A DNA stretch of 64,000 nucleotides, taken from SAR86 cluster bacterium (GTDB lineage: Bacteria > Pseudomonadota > Gammaproteobacteria > Magnimaribacterales > Magnimaribacteraceae). A program made the position numbers and the translations under genes. The stretch is from assembly GCA_023703575.1 (NCBI GenBank), contig CP097969.1:1521517-1585516 (forward strand), written 5' to 3'. Below, in pieces: positions 1 through 8,438 of this stretch. Position 1 is the first letter of the stretch. Each line of letters opens with the position of its first letter. The notes under the pieces are model-generated. The model did not search any database. It saw only the letters and a program-made list of their open reading frames with translations, and was not told the origin of the DNA.

Positions 1-162
1 GTGGGTTCAGAATGGTCATTTATAGGACTATTAATTGCAATCTTCATCATTTATAGGATTCTAATACCTAAGATTGAAGGGAATTTATTAAAGAAATATC
101 CTGATTATTCTTCTTTCATAATTAAAATGCCTAAATTATTTTCTTTCAAAAAAATTATATGA
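1..162 (+). CDS. C-terminal end of a membrane protein, possibly DUF1295/isoprenylcysteine-methyltransferase-like (partial)
   Basis: The first reading frame is open from base 1 and stops at the TGA at 160-162, giving the last 53 residues of a protein whose start lies outside the window. A hydrophobic helix (about residues 6-20) is followed by a charged stretch ending in KKYPDYSSFIIKMPKLFSF. A final helix followed by a pattern like E-x(n)-Y-x-x-Y-x(n)-P is what I expect at the end of DUF1295/steroid-5-alpha-reductase-like and isoprenylcysteine methyltransferase-like proteins, but 53 residues are too few to be certain. The stop overlaps the psd start (ATGA), so the two genes are probably co-translated. 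Confidence 0.4.
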   Translation: MGSEWSFIGLLIAIFIIYRILIPKIEGNLLKKYPDYSSFIIKMPKLFSFKKII

Positions 163-992
163 TGCAAAAGTTGATCCCTCATATTTTTCTAACATTCATG
201 GCTGGAGCATTAGCTAACTGCAAGATAAAAATCATCAAGAATTTGTTAATAAGAACTTTTATAGCCTTCTATAAACCAAACCTTGAGGAGGCAATGAATA
301 AGAATATAAATAGTTACAGTTCTTATAATGAATTTTTTACTAGGAAATTGGCAAAGGAGTCAAGGAAAATTGAATTATCAAAAAACAGTTTTATCTCTCC
401 TGTAGACGGTGAAATTGTAAGTCATGGTTTTATTGAAGACGGGAAACTTTTGCAGGCAAAGAAACATAACTATGAACTAGATGAACTTGTAGGGATAGAG
501 TATCAAAACAAATATAAAGGGGGCTATTTCATAACTATTTATCTAGCTCCAACAGACTACCACAGAATACATTGTCCGTGGGATGGGGAGATAATTCATT
601 CAAATCATCTGGGGTCTTCACTATATAGTGTCAATAAGAGAGCCCAAGAGTCCATTCCACGCCTTTATATAAAAAATGAGAGATCTGTTTTACACATTGT
701 ATCAAACAGTCTTGAATACGCTCTAGTATCAGTGGGTGCCTCTGTTGTAGGCAGTATTGTGCCCTTTTGGATTGATAGTAAAGAGTGTTCAAGAAAAGAA
801 TTAGTCGAAGAGTGGAAAATAGGTCCACCCAAAGATACTAATGTTAAAAAAGGAGATGAATTGGCTTATTTCCGAATGGGATCAACAGTAATACTAATTT
901 TTAAGGACTCATATAAAATAGATTTAGATTCCTTGAAAGAAAATAAGCTTGTAAAATTTGGAAACAAACTAGTTTCATTGAAAAATATATAG
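159..992 (+). CDS. psd: Phosphatidylserine decarboxylase
   Basis: Converts phosphatidylserine to phosphatidylethanolamine at the inner membrane. The 277-residue length is normal for the proenzyme. The C-terminal FRMGSTVIL contains the G-S-T self-cleavage site (Ser about 242), where the chain splits to make the pyruvoyl cofactor. Other family signatures are SPVDGEI near residue 80 and a YLAPTDYHRIHCP segment with the conserved Asp and His. Start: ATG at 159 overlaps the upstream stop; an adjacent ATG at 162 is equally possible. The gene leads a plus-strand run with efp and argS. Confidence 0.95.
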   Translation: MMQKLIPHIFLTFMAGALANCKIKIIKNLLIRTFIAFYKPNLEEAMNKNINSYSSYNEFFTRKLAKESRKIELSKNSFISPVDGEIVSHGFIEDGKLLQAKKHNYELDELVGIEYQNKYKGGYFITIYLAPTDYHRIHCPWDGEIIHSNHLGSSLYSVNKRAQESIPRLYIKNERSVLHIVSNSLEYALVSVGASVVGSIVPFWIDSKECSRKELVEEWKIGPPKDTNVKKGDELAYFRMGSTVILIFKDSYKIDLDSLKENKLVKFGNKLVSLKNI

Positions 993-1001
993 GAAGAAAT
1001 C

Positions 1002-1565
1002 TTGGTATCGTATTCTACTAGTGACTTCAAAGTCGGTTTAAAAATAATAATCGATAACGACCCTTGCGTGATTATTGAAGAAGAATTCAATAAACCTGGT
1101 AAAGGGCAGGCTTTTAGTAAAATTAAGTTTAGAAACTACCTTACAGGAAGGGTTGGAGAAAAAACTTGTAAAGTTGGTGAATCTCTTGAAGCAGCAGATA
1201 TTGAGGAATTAGACATGCAATTTCTATACAGCGATGGTAGTGCGTGGTTTTTTATGCATCCCGATACTTATGAACAAATTCCAGTAGCTCTAGATATAGT
1301 TTCTGATCTTGAGAAATGGGTTACTGAAGAGGATATTTGTAAAGTACTTCTTTGGAATGAAAAACCAATATCTGTAGTCGCTCCTACTTTCGTTGATCTA
1401 AAGATCACACAAACAGATCCTGGGGTGAAAGGGGATACTGCCACAGGAGGCACAAAGCCGGCAACGCTTTCAACTGGAGCAATAATAAAAGTACCTCTAT
1501 TTGTATCAGAAGGTGAACTCGTCACAATTGATACGAGAAATGGAGAGTATCAAGGTCGAAAATAA
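1002..1565 (+). CDS. efp: Translation elongation factor P
   Basis: Binds the ribosomal E site and relieves stalling at polyproline. The length of 187 residues matches the family, and the end TIDTRNGEYQGRK is the typical domain III terminus. The loop NKPGKGQAF places lysine at residue 34, the position that is beta-lysylated by EpmA/EpmB in Escherichia coli, so this cell probably uses that lysine route rather than arginine rhamnosylation. Neither modification gene is in the window. The start is TTG at 1002, with AGGAAG just upstream and the protein starting MVSYSTSDF, which aligns with known N-termini. It lies 9 nt after psd. Confidence 0.96.
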   Translation: MVSYSTSDFKVGLKIIIDNDPCVIIEEEFNKPGKGQAFSKIKFRNYLTGRVGEKTCKVGESLEAADIEELDMQFLYSDGSAWFFMHPDTYEQIPVALDIVSDLEKWVTEEDICKVLLWNEKPISVVAPTFVDLKITQTDPGVKGDTATGGTKPATLSTGAIIKVPLFVSEGELVTIDTRNGEYQGRK

Positions 1566-1573
1566 ACTGCCCC

Positions 1574-3319
1574 ATGAAAGAAAAAATTAAGGAGAGCTTG
1601 CGTAGCATAATAATAGATTTATATGGGAGTTCAGAATCCATTCATGATGAATTTGAAATAAGCATCCAAGATAATAAAGAGAAGCAATATGGTGATCTCG
1701 CTAGTAATGTAGCTTTAGTGCTAGCCAAACCCCTAAAAAGAAATCCTAAAGAGATTGCAGAAGAAATTAAAGACAAATTTACAACTAACAACGAAATAGT
1801 AAAAGTTGATGTTGCAGGCCCTGGCTTTATAAACTTTTTCTTGTCTAAAGAGTCGCATGGTGCAATTTTGAGAGATATCTCAATTCAAAAAGATAAGTTT
1901 GGAAAATTTGAATCCAATAATAAAAAAGTTCTTATTGAATACGTTTCAAGCAATCCAACAGGTCCTTTACATGTTGGGCACGGAAGAGGTGCAGTTTTTG
2001 GATCTGTATTGTCGAGGCTTTTGAAGGAAGCAGGATTTCAAGTAGATGAAGAATATTATGTAAATGATTTTGGGAGACAAATGAATATTCTTTCTGTGAG
2101 CTTATGGATTAGATATGCACAGATATTCGATAAGAATATAAAAATGTTAAATAATGGTTATCAAGGCGATTATCTTATTGCCATTGCACAAAATTTAAAG
2201 AAATTAAGATCTGATGAGCTGTTTGATGATGATGATGAGATAAAAAGCCTTCTAGAATATGAGAACGAAGAAGCTGAAAAACATACTGACGAGGTTATTG
2301 ATAGGATCAAATCTAAGCTAAATGACGAATTTTCTTACGTGAGAGATTTTGCTCTCAGAGAAATATTAGAATTAATAAAAGAAGATCTATTAGAATTTGG
2401 AGTAGATCACAATAACTGGTTTTCAGAATCTACACTTTATAAAAGTGAACCGCATGATCTTAGCAAGGTTGATCAATCTATTGATGAGCTTTCATCTAAA
2501 GGTTTCGTATACGAAAAAGAAGGTGCTATTTGGTTTAAATCTTCAGAACTTGGAGATGATAAGGACAGAGTTTTAAAAAGAGGCAATGGTGAATTTACTT
2601 ATTTTGCCTCTGATGTTGCCTACCACTTAGACAAATATGATCGCGGATACGATAGGATAATCAATATTTGGGGTTCAGATCATCATGGCTATCTTCCAAG
2701 AGTGAAGGCGGCCATGGAAGCAAGTGAAAAGAATGTAGAAAAGCTTGAAGTGGTCTTTATTCAATTTGCTAATTTAATTAGGTCAGGAAAAAAAGTGACT
2801 ATGTCTACTAGAAGTGGTGAATTTATTTCACTCAAAGAACTCATAGAAGAGGTTACATCAGAAGCAGCAAGATTTTTTTATATTAATAGAAAAGCTGATC
2901 AACATTTAGACTTTGATTTAGACCTCGCGAAAGAGCAGTCTAAAGACAATCCTCTGTACTATATCCAATATGCGCATGCTCGAATATGCAGCGTTTTACG
3001 TAAGTCCAAAGCTCAAGAAGAAGAATTGACTGCATCAGAGCTTGGATTATTGGATTCCAACAAAGAGATAGAAATACAGAAAATTCTTAAACAGTATCCA
3101 CCTTTAATTGAAAGAGCAGCTATAGCAAGCGAGCCTCATTTAATTTGCTATTACTTAAAGGACTTGGCTAGTATTTTTCATAGCTACTACAATACTGAAA
3201 AATTTATAGTTGAAGACCAGAAGCTTATGAACTCTAGATTGTTCTTGCTGAATGGAGTAAAGCAAGTTATTCATAATGGGCTCACTGTTCTGGGAATAAA
3301 TGCTCCTCATGAAATGTAG
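1574..3319 (+). CDS. argS: Arginyl-tRNA synthetase
   Basis: Charges tRNA-Arg. Class I synthetase of 581 residues (E. coli enzyme 577). An N-terminal Arg-specific additional domain (about residues 5-110) is followed by the HIGH-type motif HVGH at residues 133-136 inside SSNPTGPLHVGHGRG, a catalytic core with WGSDHHGY, the degenerate KMSKS-like VTMSTRSG usual for ArgRS, and a C-terminal anticodon-binding domain beginning around YIQYAHARICS. ATG at 1574 lies 8 nt after efp with no clear Shine-Dalgarno site, so translation may depend on coupling. Confidence 0.97.
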   Translation: MKEKIKESLRSIIIDLYGSSESIHDEFEISIQDNKEKQYGDLASNVALVLAKPLKRNPKEIAEEIKDKFTTNNEIVKVDVAGPGFINFFLSKESHGAILRDISIQKDKFGKFESNNKKVLIEYVSSNPTGPLHVGHGRGAVFGSVLSRLLKEAGFQVDEEYYVNDFGRQMNILSVSLWIRYAQIFDKNIKMLNNGYQGDYLIAIAQNLKKLRSDELFDDDDEIKSLLEYENEEAEKHTDEVIDRIKSKLNDEFSYVRDFALREILELIKEDLLEFGVDHNNWFSESTLYKSEPHDLSKVDQSIDELSSKGFVYEKEGAIWFKSSELGDDKDRVLKRGNGEFTYFASDVAYHLDKYDRGYDRIINIWGSDHHGYLPRVKAAMEASEKNVEKLEVVFIQFANLIRSGKKVTMSTRSGEFISLKELIEEVTSEAARFFYINRKADQHLDFDLDLAKEQSKDNPLYYIQYAHARICSVLRKSKAQEEELTASELGLLDSNKEIEIQKILKQYPPLIERAAIASEPHLICYYLKDLASIFHSYYNTEKFIVEDQKLMNSRLFLLNGVKQVIHNGLTVLGINAPHEM

Positions 3320-3322
3320 AAA

Positions 3323-3997
3323 GTGATCTCCAGCAACTTACACAAAATTAATCAGGGTATTGAAGAAAATTGTAAGCTTTCTGGCAGAAAGACCGATGAA
3401 ATAATCTTGATAGGTGCAAGTAAAGCTCAGACAATCGATAGTATAAGAGAAGCTTATGAAAGTGGTTTAGCACATTTTGGTGAAAATTATCTACAAGAGG
3501 CTGAAGAGAAAATTAAAAATTTGCCAAAAGATTTAGTCTGGCATTACATAGGATCTATTCAGTCAAGAAAAGCAAAAAGAATAGCTGAAATTTTTGACTG
3601 GGTGCATACCGTCGACAGTGTAAAAGTAGCTATGAAACTTAATAGCGCAAGACCTAAATCAAGAGGTTTTCTAAATGTGTGCCTCCAACTCAACATAGAT
3701 AATGAAGAAAATAAGTCTGGTTTAGATCTTAAAGAAATTGATTGTTTCATTGAACAAATTAAAGCCTTACAAAATCTGAAAATAAGAGGATTGATGGTAA
3801 TACCCAGACCAAGAGAAGCTCTAGAAGAGCAGAAAGAAATTTTCGGAATCGTGAAAAATATATTTTCAACATTAAATGAAAAAGGAAACAACTTTGATAC
3901 CCTATCAATGGGCATGTCATCAGATTATGCTGCAGCTATTCAGGAAGGGGCTACAATGATAAGAGTGGGCACAGGTATATTTGGTCAAAGAAAATGA
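3323..3997 (+). CDS. yggS: Pyridoxal-phosphate homeostasis protein, YggS/PLPBP family
   Basis: A fold-type III PLP-binding protein without known catalysis that balances free PLP and amino-acid pools. The PLP lysine is residue 34 in LIGASKAQ. HFGENYLQEAEEK and the C-terminal LSMGMSSDYAAAIQEGATM with RVGTGIFG are hallmark segments. 224 residues is typical. It starts with GTG at 3323, directly after argS, and overlaps proC by 4 nt (ATGA). The yggS-proC-yggT order is conserved in many proteobacteria. Confidence 0.93.
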   Translation: MISSNLHKINQGIEENCKLSGRKTDEIILIGASKAQTIDSIREAYESGLAHFGENYLQEAEEKIKNLPKDLVWHYIGSIQSRKAKRIAEIFDWVHTVDSVKVAMKLNSARPKSRGFLNVCLQLNIDNEENKSGLDLKEIDCFIEQIKALQNLKIRGLMVIPRPREALEEQKEIFGIVKNIFSTLNEKGNNFDTLSMGMSSDYAAAIQEGATMIRVGTGIFGQRK

Positions 3998-4812
3998 AAA
4001 ATATTAAAGAAACTATAGGGTTTATAGGTGCCGGTAATATGGCAACTGCACTTATATCTGGCTTAATCAATAGTGATCAAAGTGCCTCTAAGATCATTGC
4101 CTCTTCGCCAGAACAGGAACATTTAGAAAAACTTTCTAAAGACTTCGGGATAAAAACTACAAATAATAATCTCGATATAGTGGATATTGCCGATATAGTC
4201 ATTCTCGCTGTGAAGCCAAATATCGTCCAAGCTGTAATTGATGAAATAAAAGGTGTAGTTACAGATAAAGATATTCTGATAATCTCTATTGCTGCTGGAG
4301 TAAAGATTGAGAAGATAGAATCTCAATTAGGATCTCCCATGAGAGTGATAAGGGCTATGCCAAATACTCCTGCTAGTATAATGGAAGGTGTAACTGCAAT
4401 TTGTGCCAACAGTAATGCACAATCAAGTGATATTGAAAATGCCAAACTTTTATTTGAATGTGTAGGAAAAATTGCTCATATCAATGAAAAAGATATAGAC
4501 ATTTTTACAGCCCTAATTGGATCAGGCCCAGCATATGTATTTTACCTAATTGAATCTTTACTGGACTCCTCAAAAAACTTACATCTTTCGGAACAAGAAA
4601 AGAAAAATTTACTAGCGTCGATGATTTCGGGCGCTGCAAATCTGGTTCTTAATTCAGATGATTCTCCTAATGTTTTAAGAAAGAAAGTTACCTCACCAGG
4701 AGGAGTAACCCAAACAGCAATAGAAGAATTTGAGATAGAGGGGTTAAAGGAAATAATAAGCAAATCTATGATAGCTGCTGAAAAGAAATCAATTGAATTA
4801 GGAGAAGATTAA
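3994..4812 (+). CDS. proC: Pyrroline-5-carboxylate reductase
   Basis: Catalyses the last step of proline synthesis: NAD(P)H-dependent reduction of 1-pyrroline-5-carboxylate. The N-terminal Rossmann motif is IGFIGAGNMATALISG. The dimerisation and active-site region carries ALIGSGPAYVFYLIESL and the signature KKVTSPGGVTQTAIEEFE. 272 residues is normal. ATG at 3994 overlaps the yggS stop, and its own stop shares one base with the yggT start (TAATG), so the three genes form a tightly coupled unit. Confidence 0.96.
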   Translation: MKNIKETIGFIGAGNMATALISGLINSDQSASKIIASSPEQEHLEKLSKDFGIKTTNNNLDIVDIADIVILAVKPNIVQAVIDEIKGVVTDKDILIISIAAGVKIEKIESQLGSPMRVIRAMPNTPASIMEGVTAICANSNAQSSDIENAKLLFECVGKIAHINEKDIDIFTALIGSGPAYVFYLIESLLDSSKNLHLSEQEKKNLLASMISGAANLVLNSDDSPNVLRKKVTSPGGVTQTAIEEFEIEGLKEIISKSMIAAEKKSIELGED

Positions 4813-5387
4813 TGTCGGAAGCAACCTTTTTCCTTTTCAAAGCTTTAATGGATGTTTTTACACTTGGTGTAGTTTTTAACTTTATGTTCCGTCTTCTTAA
4901 AGTTGATTACTATAATCCGTTAGTCCAAGGAATAATTAGGGCAGTAGACTTGCCGAGTCAATTTCTTAGATCGGCTATAAAACCCTTCAGGAACATAGAC
5001 TTCGCCTCATTTCTAGTAGCTGTTTTTATTCAGTCAGGAGCCTTTTATTTAGCTGTCATGGCAGGATCGGTCGATTATGATCCTGTAAAGATTTTTATGT
5101 GGTCTACCTACTCAGTTATTTTATTAATGCTTAAAATGGTTTGGTGGATTTTATTGGGAGGAATAATTTTAAGTTTTGTAGCTGGGAATAATTTTCATCC
5201 AGCCATAGTTTTAATTAGACAAATGTCGGATAAGTTTTTTAGTCCATTTAGAATATTCTTGCCCCCTATGGGAGGGCTAGACTTTTCACCTATATTCGCT
5301 TTCATCTTATTGAACTTCTTGCAATCAATATTTGTTCAGTTTGCTATTGAATCTGGATTACCAGTTTGGTTGTCAGTTGGTTTCTAA
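4812..5387 (+). CDS. yggT: YggT-family integral membrane protein
   Basis: A small multi-spanning membrane protein of 191 residues with two similar halves, each with two hydrophobic helices separated by basic loops; the segment LPSQFLRSAIKPFRNIDFAS and the second-half LPPMGGLDFSPIFAFILL are the characteristic YggT repeats (P-x(n)-P-hydrophobic-DFSP). The family has been linked to osmotic tolerance and membrane or division functions, but its molecular role is unsettled. Position next to proC supports the assignment. It starts on the last base of proC and is followed by the metX promoter region. Confidence 0.9.
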   Translation: MSEATFFLFKALMDVFTLGVVFNFMFRLLKVDYYNPLVQGIIRAVDLPSQFLRSAIKPFRNIDFASFLVAVFIQSGAFYLAVMAGSVDYDPVKIFMWSTYSVILLMLKMVWWILLGGIILSFVAGNNFHPAIVLIRQMSDKFFSPFRIFLPPMGGLDFSPIFAFILLNFLQSIFVQFAIESGLPVWLSVGF

Positions 5388-5405
5388 TGATAGTTTCAAT
5401 ATAAT
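5377..5405 (+). promoter_or_regulatory. Sigma-70-type promoter for metX
   Basis: TTGGTT at 5377-5382 and a perfect TATAAT at 5400-5405 are spaced by 17 nt. The predicted transcription start near 5411-5413 falls exactly at the beginning of the riboswitch candidate, so the leader would contain the aptamer and hairpin and little else. The -35 box overlaps the end of yggT. Confidence 0.65.
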
Positions 5406-5410
5406 AGTGT

Positions 5411-5465
5411 TTTCGCCGATTTGACACAGCTTGCGGGCGTTTAATTGAAATACAGCTAATGCATT
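5411..5465 (+). promoter_or_regulatory. SAM-II/SAM-V-like riboswitch candidate upstream of metX
   Basis: Reading from 5414, CGCC (5414-5417) can pair with GGCG (5436-5439). The enclosed loop GATTTGACACAGCTTGC resembles the conserved GAUUUAACC...UUGC loop of SAM-II aptamers. Downstream, an A/U-rich linker leads to CAGCTAA (5453-5459), matching the conserved GCUAA of the pseudoknot strand. SAM-II and SAM-V riboswitches are known upstream of methionine genes, including metX, in alphaproteobacteria and marine bacteria. I aligned it by eye from memory of the consensus and could not confirm every pseudoknot pair. Confidence 0.65.
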
Positions 5466-5470
5466 AAATT

Positions 5471-5503
5471 AAACCTGTTTTGCTGAGGCAAACAGGTTTT
5501 TTT
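5471..5503 (+). terminator. Attenuator hairpin overlapping the metX ribosome-binding site
   Basis: AAACCTGTTT (5471-5480) and AAACAGGTTT (5490-5499) form a perfect 10-bp stem with a 9-nt loop. A run of seven T (5497-5503) ends immediately before the metX ATG at 5504. It has the form of an intrinsic terminator, and the only Shine-Dalgarno-like AGG (5494-5496) is buried in the 3' arm, so the hairpin could stop transcription, block initiation, or both. It lies 11 nt after the riboswitch candidate. Confidence 0.75.
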
Positions 5504-6613
5504 ATGAGTAATTCGATAGGAAAAGTAAAGGCACAAAAAGTTACTCTTGAGGGTAAATTTGAGCTTGAGTGTGGTCAAAGTTTCAATGATATAGAACTTG
5601 TCTATGAAACTTATGGTGCTCTTAATGCAGATTCGACGAATGCAATACTTATCTGCCATGCGTTGAGTGGCAATCATCATGCCGCTGGAAAATACGAACA
5701 CGAAGAAAAACCAGGCTGGTGGGATTCTCTTATTGGCCCAGGTAAAGCGGTGGATACAAACAAATTTTTTGTAGTTTGCCCAAATAATATAGGTGGTTGT
5801 CACGGTTCTCTTGGACCAAGTTCAATTAACCACGATACTGGAGAGTATTATGGACCTGACTTTCCAATTATTACAGTAAGAGATTGGGTAAATTCACAAG
5901 CCAAACTTTCTGATTTATTGGGCATAGAAAAATGGCATGCTGTCATGGGAGGCAGTCTAGGTGGAATGCAAGCTCTAGAATGGTCCTATCTTTATCCTAA
6001 AAGAATAAAAAAAGCAGGAATTATTGCTGCAGCACCGAAGTTAAGTGCACAAAATATAGCTTTCAATGAAGTTGCAAGACAAGCCATATTAAATGATCCA
6101 GATTTTGAAGGCGGTAGATATCTAGATAAAAGTAAGTACCCAAAACAAGGTCTCAAATTAGCGAGAATGGTAGGACACATTACTTATCTCTCTGAGGAAG
6201 CAATGAGGAGCAAATTTGGAAGAGAGCTGAAAAAGGAAAAATTAAATTTTGGTTATGATGCGGAGTTTGAAATAGAAAGTTATTTAAGGTATCAAGGTGA
6301 TGTTTTTTCAGAGAGTTTTGATGCAAACACTTATCTTCTGATGACAAAGATTCTAGACTACTTCGATCCAGCAAGTAATTTTGAAGGCAAATTGGTAAGT
6401 GCTTTTGAGTCCATTGAGGCGCAGTTATTAGTGGTATCTTTCTCAACTGATTGGAGGTTTGCTCCTGAAAGATCAAAGGAAATTGTAAATGCCCTTATCG
6501 AAGCCAAAAAAAATGTGAGTTACCTTGAAATTGATAGTCCTCACGGACACGACTCATTTTTGTTCGCAAATGAAGATTATGTAAAGGGTTTAGCGGCTTT
6601 TCTAGAAAATTAA
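5504..6613 (+). CDS. metX: Homoserine O-acyltransferase MetX
   Basis: Acylates homoserine in methionine synthesis. Alpha/beta-hydrolase fold of 369 residues: oxyanion region [13 protein letters not shown], nucleophile elbow [13 protein letters not shown], catalytic Asp in FSTDWRF and His in [10 protein letters not shown]. Acetyl versus succinyl specificity cannot be read reliably by eye; proteobacterial MetX paired with MetW is often succinyl-specific. The ATG at 5504 is preferred over an upstream TTG because the frame before it lies in the hairpin. metW starts directly after the stop. Confidence 0.93.
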   Translation: MSNSIGKVKAQKVTLEGKFELECGQSFNDIELVYETYGALNADSTNAILICHALSGNHHAAGKYEHEEKPGWWDSLIGPGKAVDTNKFFVVCPNNIGGCHGSLGPSSINHDTGEYYGPDFPIITVRDWVNSQAKLSDLLGIEKWHAVMGGSLGGMQALEWSYLYPKRIKKAGIIAAAPKLSAQNIAFNEVARQAILNDPDFEGGRYLDKSKYPKQGLKLARMVGHITYLSEEAMRSKFGRELKKEKLNFGYDAEFEIESYLRYQGDVFSESFDANTYLLMTKILDYFDPASNFEGKLVSAFESIEAQLLVVSFSTDWRFAPERSKEIVNALIEAKKNVSYLEIDSPHGHDSFLFANEDYVKGLAAFLEN

Positions 6614-7201
6614 ATGAATACAATTGAAGTTATAAAAAATTGGATAGATAAAGAATCTGAAGTTCTAGATCTAGGTTGTGGAGATGGTGAGATAATGAAT
6701 ATTTTATCGAAAGAATGGGGGTCTACGGTACTAGGAGTAGAAATAAATCAAGATGATATTAATAAATGCATCCAGTCTGGTCTAAATGTTATTCATCAAA
6801 ATATTGATGAAGGTTTAGGGAATTTCAGTGACAAGAGTTTTGACATAGTGATTATGAGCCAAACTATTCAAGTCTTAAGGGAACCCAAGAAAGCTCTTCA
6901 AGAGGTAACAAGAATTGGAAATGAGAGTATTGTTACAATTCCTAATTTTGGTTATTGGACTACAAGAATTAATCTCTTACTATCAGGTAAGATGCCTGTG
7001 ACAGGAACATTGCCAAATACCTGGCATGATACCGATAATATTCATTTATGTACCATTAAGGATTTTGAGAATCTTTGTAGTGAATGCGGAATTAATATAA
7101 GAGAAAAATGCTTCTTTAATAAATTTGGGAAAGAAAGTGTATTGGCTAAAGTTGTGCCAAATTTATTTGCCACAACTGCCATGTATAAGATCTCTAAATG
7201 A
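6614..7201 (+). CDS. metW: Methionine biosynthesis protein MetW
   Basis: A SAM-methyltransferase-fold protein that accompanies MetX. The N-terminal SAM-binding motif is VLDLGCGDGEIMN; IVTIPNFGYWTTRINLLLSG and TGTLPNTWHDTDNIHLCT are the MetW signatures. 195 residues is typical. It follows metX with no spacer and overlaps rdgB by 4 nt, so it should be under the same SAM-responsive control. Confidence 0.95.
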   Translation: MNTIEVIKNWIDKESEVLDLGCGDGEIMNILSKEWGSTVLGVEINQDDINKCIQSGLNVIHQNIDEGLGNFSDKSFDIVIMSQTIQVLREPKKALQEVTRIGNESIVTIPNFGYWTTRINLLLSGKMPVTGTLPNTWHDTDNIHLCTIKDFENLCSECGINIREKCFFNKFGKESVLAKVVPNLFATTAMYKISK

Positions 7202-7794
7202 AAATAGCAATTGCTACGAAAAATAATGGCAAACTTAAAGAGTTCGAGGAATTGGCAAAAGGCAAACCTTACGAATTCATTAAAATCCCTGAGATCATAA
7301 AAGATCTACCACCGGAAACAGGAAATACCTTCTATGAAAATGCTCTCATAAAAGCTGAGTTCATTTCAAAACAACTAGGTATACCTGCTATAGGTGATGA
7401 TTCTGGACTAGAAGTTGATGCATTAAATGGCAGTCCTGGAATATTCTCTGCGAGATATTCTAAAACGGGCTTAGACAATGATAATTGCTTGAAATTAATT
7501 AAAAATTTAGATGGGCTGCAGGAAGACAAAAGAAGTGCAAGATTTCGATGTTGTCTGGTTGGATATTTTGAAGGAAAGATAATTCAAAGTAATGGTACCC
7601 TTGAAGGATCAATTGCCAGAGAATTCAAAGGAACGAATGGCTTTGGATATGATCCAATTTTTATTACAGAGAACGGAAAGCATCTAGCAGAGCTTGAGAA
7701 AGATGAGAAAAATAGTATCTCTCACAGATCTGAAGCTTTTAAATCGCTGCTCAACAAAATCTCTGAATTATTTAACAAGTCTTTTGTAGAATAA
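7198..7794 (+). CDS. rdgB: XTP/dITP diphosphatase (RdgB/HAM1 family)
   Basis: Hydrolyses non-canonical purine triphosphates (XTP, dITP, ITP) to monophosphates, keeping them out of nucleic acids. Signature segments: IATKNNGKLKEFEEL at the N-terminus, TGNTFYENALIKA, IGDDSGLEVDAL followed by PGIFSARYS, and FGYDPIF. 198 residues is normal. ATG at 7198 overlaps metW (ATGA). Its 3' end overlaps the convergent trmB by 23 nt. Confidence 0.96.
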   Translation: MKIAIATKNNGKLKEFEELAKGKPYEFIKIPEIIKDLPPETGNTFYENALIKAEFISKQLGIPAIGDDSGLEVDALNGSPGIFSARYSKTGLDNDNCLKLIKNLDGLQEDKRSARFRCCLVGYFEGKIIQSNGTLEGSIAREFKGTNGFGYDPIFITENGKHLAELEKDEKNSISHRSEAFKSLLNKISELFNKSFVE

Positions 7795-8437
7795 GCTCAT
7801 TTAATTTTCTCTTTGCCTGAAGGGCCTTATTTTCAAAGGATGTCCTAGGTAGGTTCACTAAATACTCCTCGAGATTTTCTTTTTGTAAAACTCTCCAATT
7901 TGGATCATTATTTAAAAGCTTCTTCGTTTCATCGAAGTAATCAATCCAGTCTGTTTTAAAGTAGAAGGTGCCATTTTGTTTGAGTTTTTTATTTATTAAA
8001 TCAATAAAGTCTTTTTGTAATAATCTTCTTTTATGGTGCTTCCTCTTTGGCCAGGGATCAGGGTAAAACAATATGATTAGATCAAAGCAGTTGTCTGATA
8101 CTTTATCTTCTAAAAAAGGAACAATATCTGAGTTTAATATTTTAATATTATTTAGTGACTCTTCATTTGCTTTACTTAAAAGAGATCCTATTCCAGACAG
8201 ATAAACCTCTGCTCCTAAAATTAACATTTCGGGGTTTATCTTAGCTAAATATGCAGTAGTCTCTCCTGACCCAAAACCTATATCTAAAACTGAAGGGTTT
8301 TTTTTCCAGATATTACTAAGTTTTTCTTCATTATCAAGAATGTACTTGTCCCAATGCTCTGAGAGTGCCCTTGACTGATTAGAGGTTAACCTCCCTCTTC
8401 TCAAGACAAAGCTTTTGAGTCTATCTTGTAAAGGCAA
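7772..8437 (-). CDS. trmB: tRNA (guanine-N7-)-methyltransferase
   Basis: Makes 7-methylguanosine at position 46 of tRNA. The SAM site is VLDIGFGSGETTAYLA. The TrmB signature is IILFYPDPWPKRKHHKRRL, with QKDFIDLINKKLKQNG after it. 221 residues is usual. The start is TTG at 8437; an AGGAG lies 6-7 nt upstream within the last codons of rpoH, suggesting translational coupling to rpoH. The last 23 nt overlap rdgB on the opposite strand. Confidence 0.95.
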   Translation of the reverse strand: MPLQDRLKSFVLRRGRLTSNQSRALSEHWDKYILDNEEKLSNIWKKNPSVLDIGFGSGETTAYLAKINPEMLILGAEVYLSGIGSLLSKANEESLNNIKILNSDIVPFLEDKVSDNCFDLIILFYPDPWPKRKHHKRRLLQKDFIDLINKKLKQNGTFYFKTDWIDYFDETKKLLNNDPNWRVLQKENLEEYLVNLPRTSFENKALQAKRKLNELILQKTC

Positions 8438-8438
8438 G

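Noticed and set aside
5480-5503. TTG start for metX at 5480
   Set aside because: The extra codons lie in the terminator-like hairpin; the ATG at 5504 aligns with MetX N-termini.
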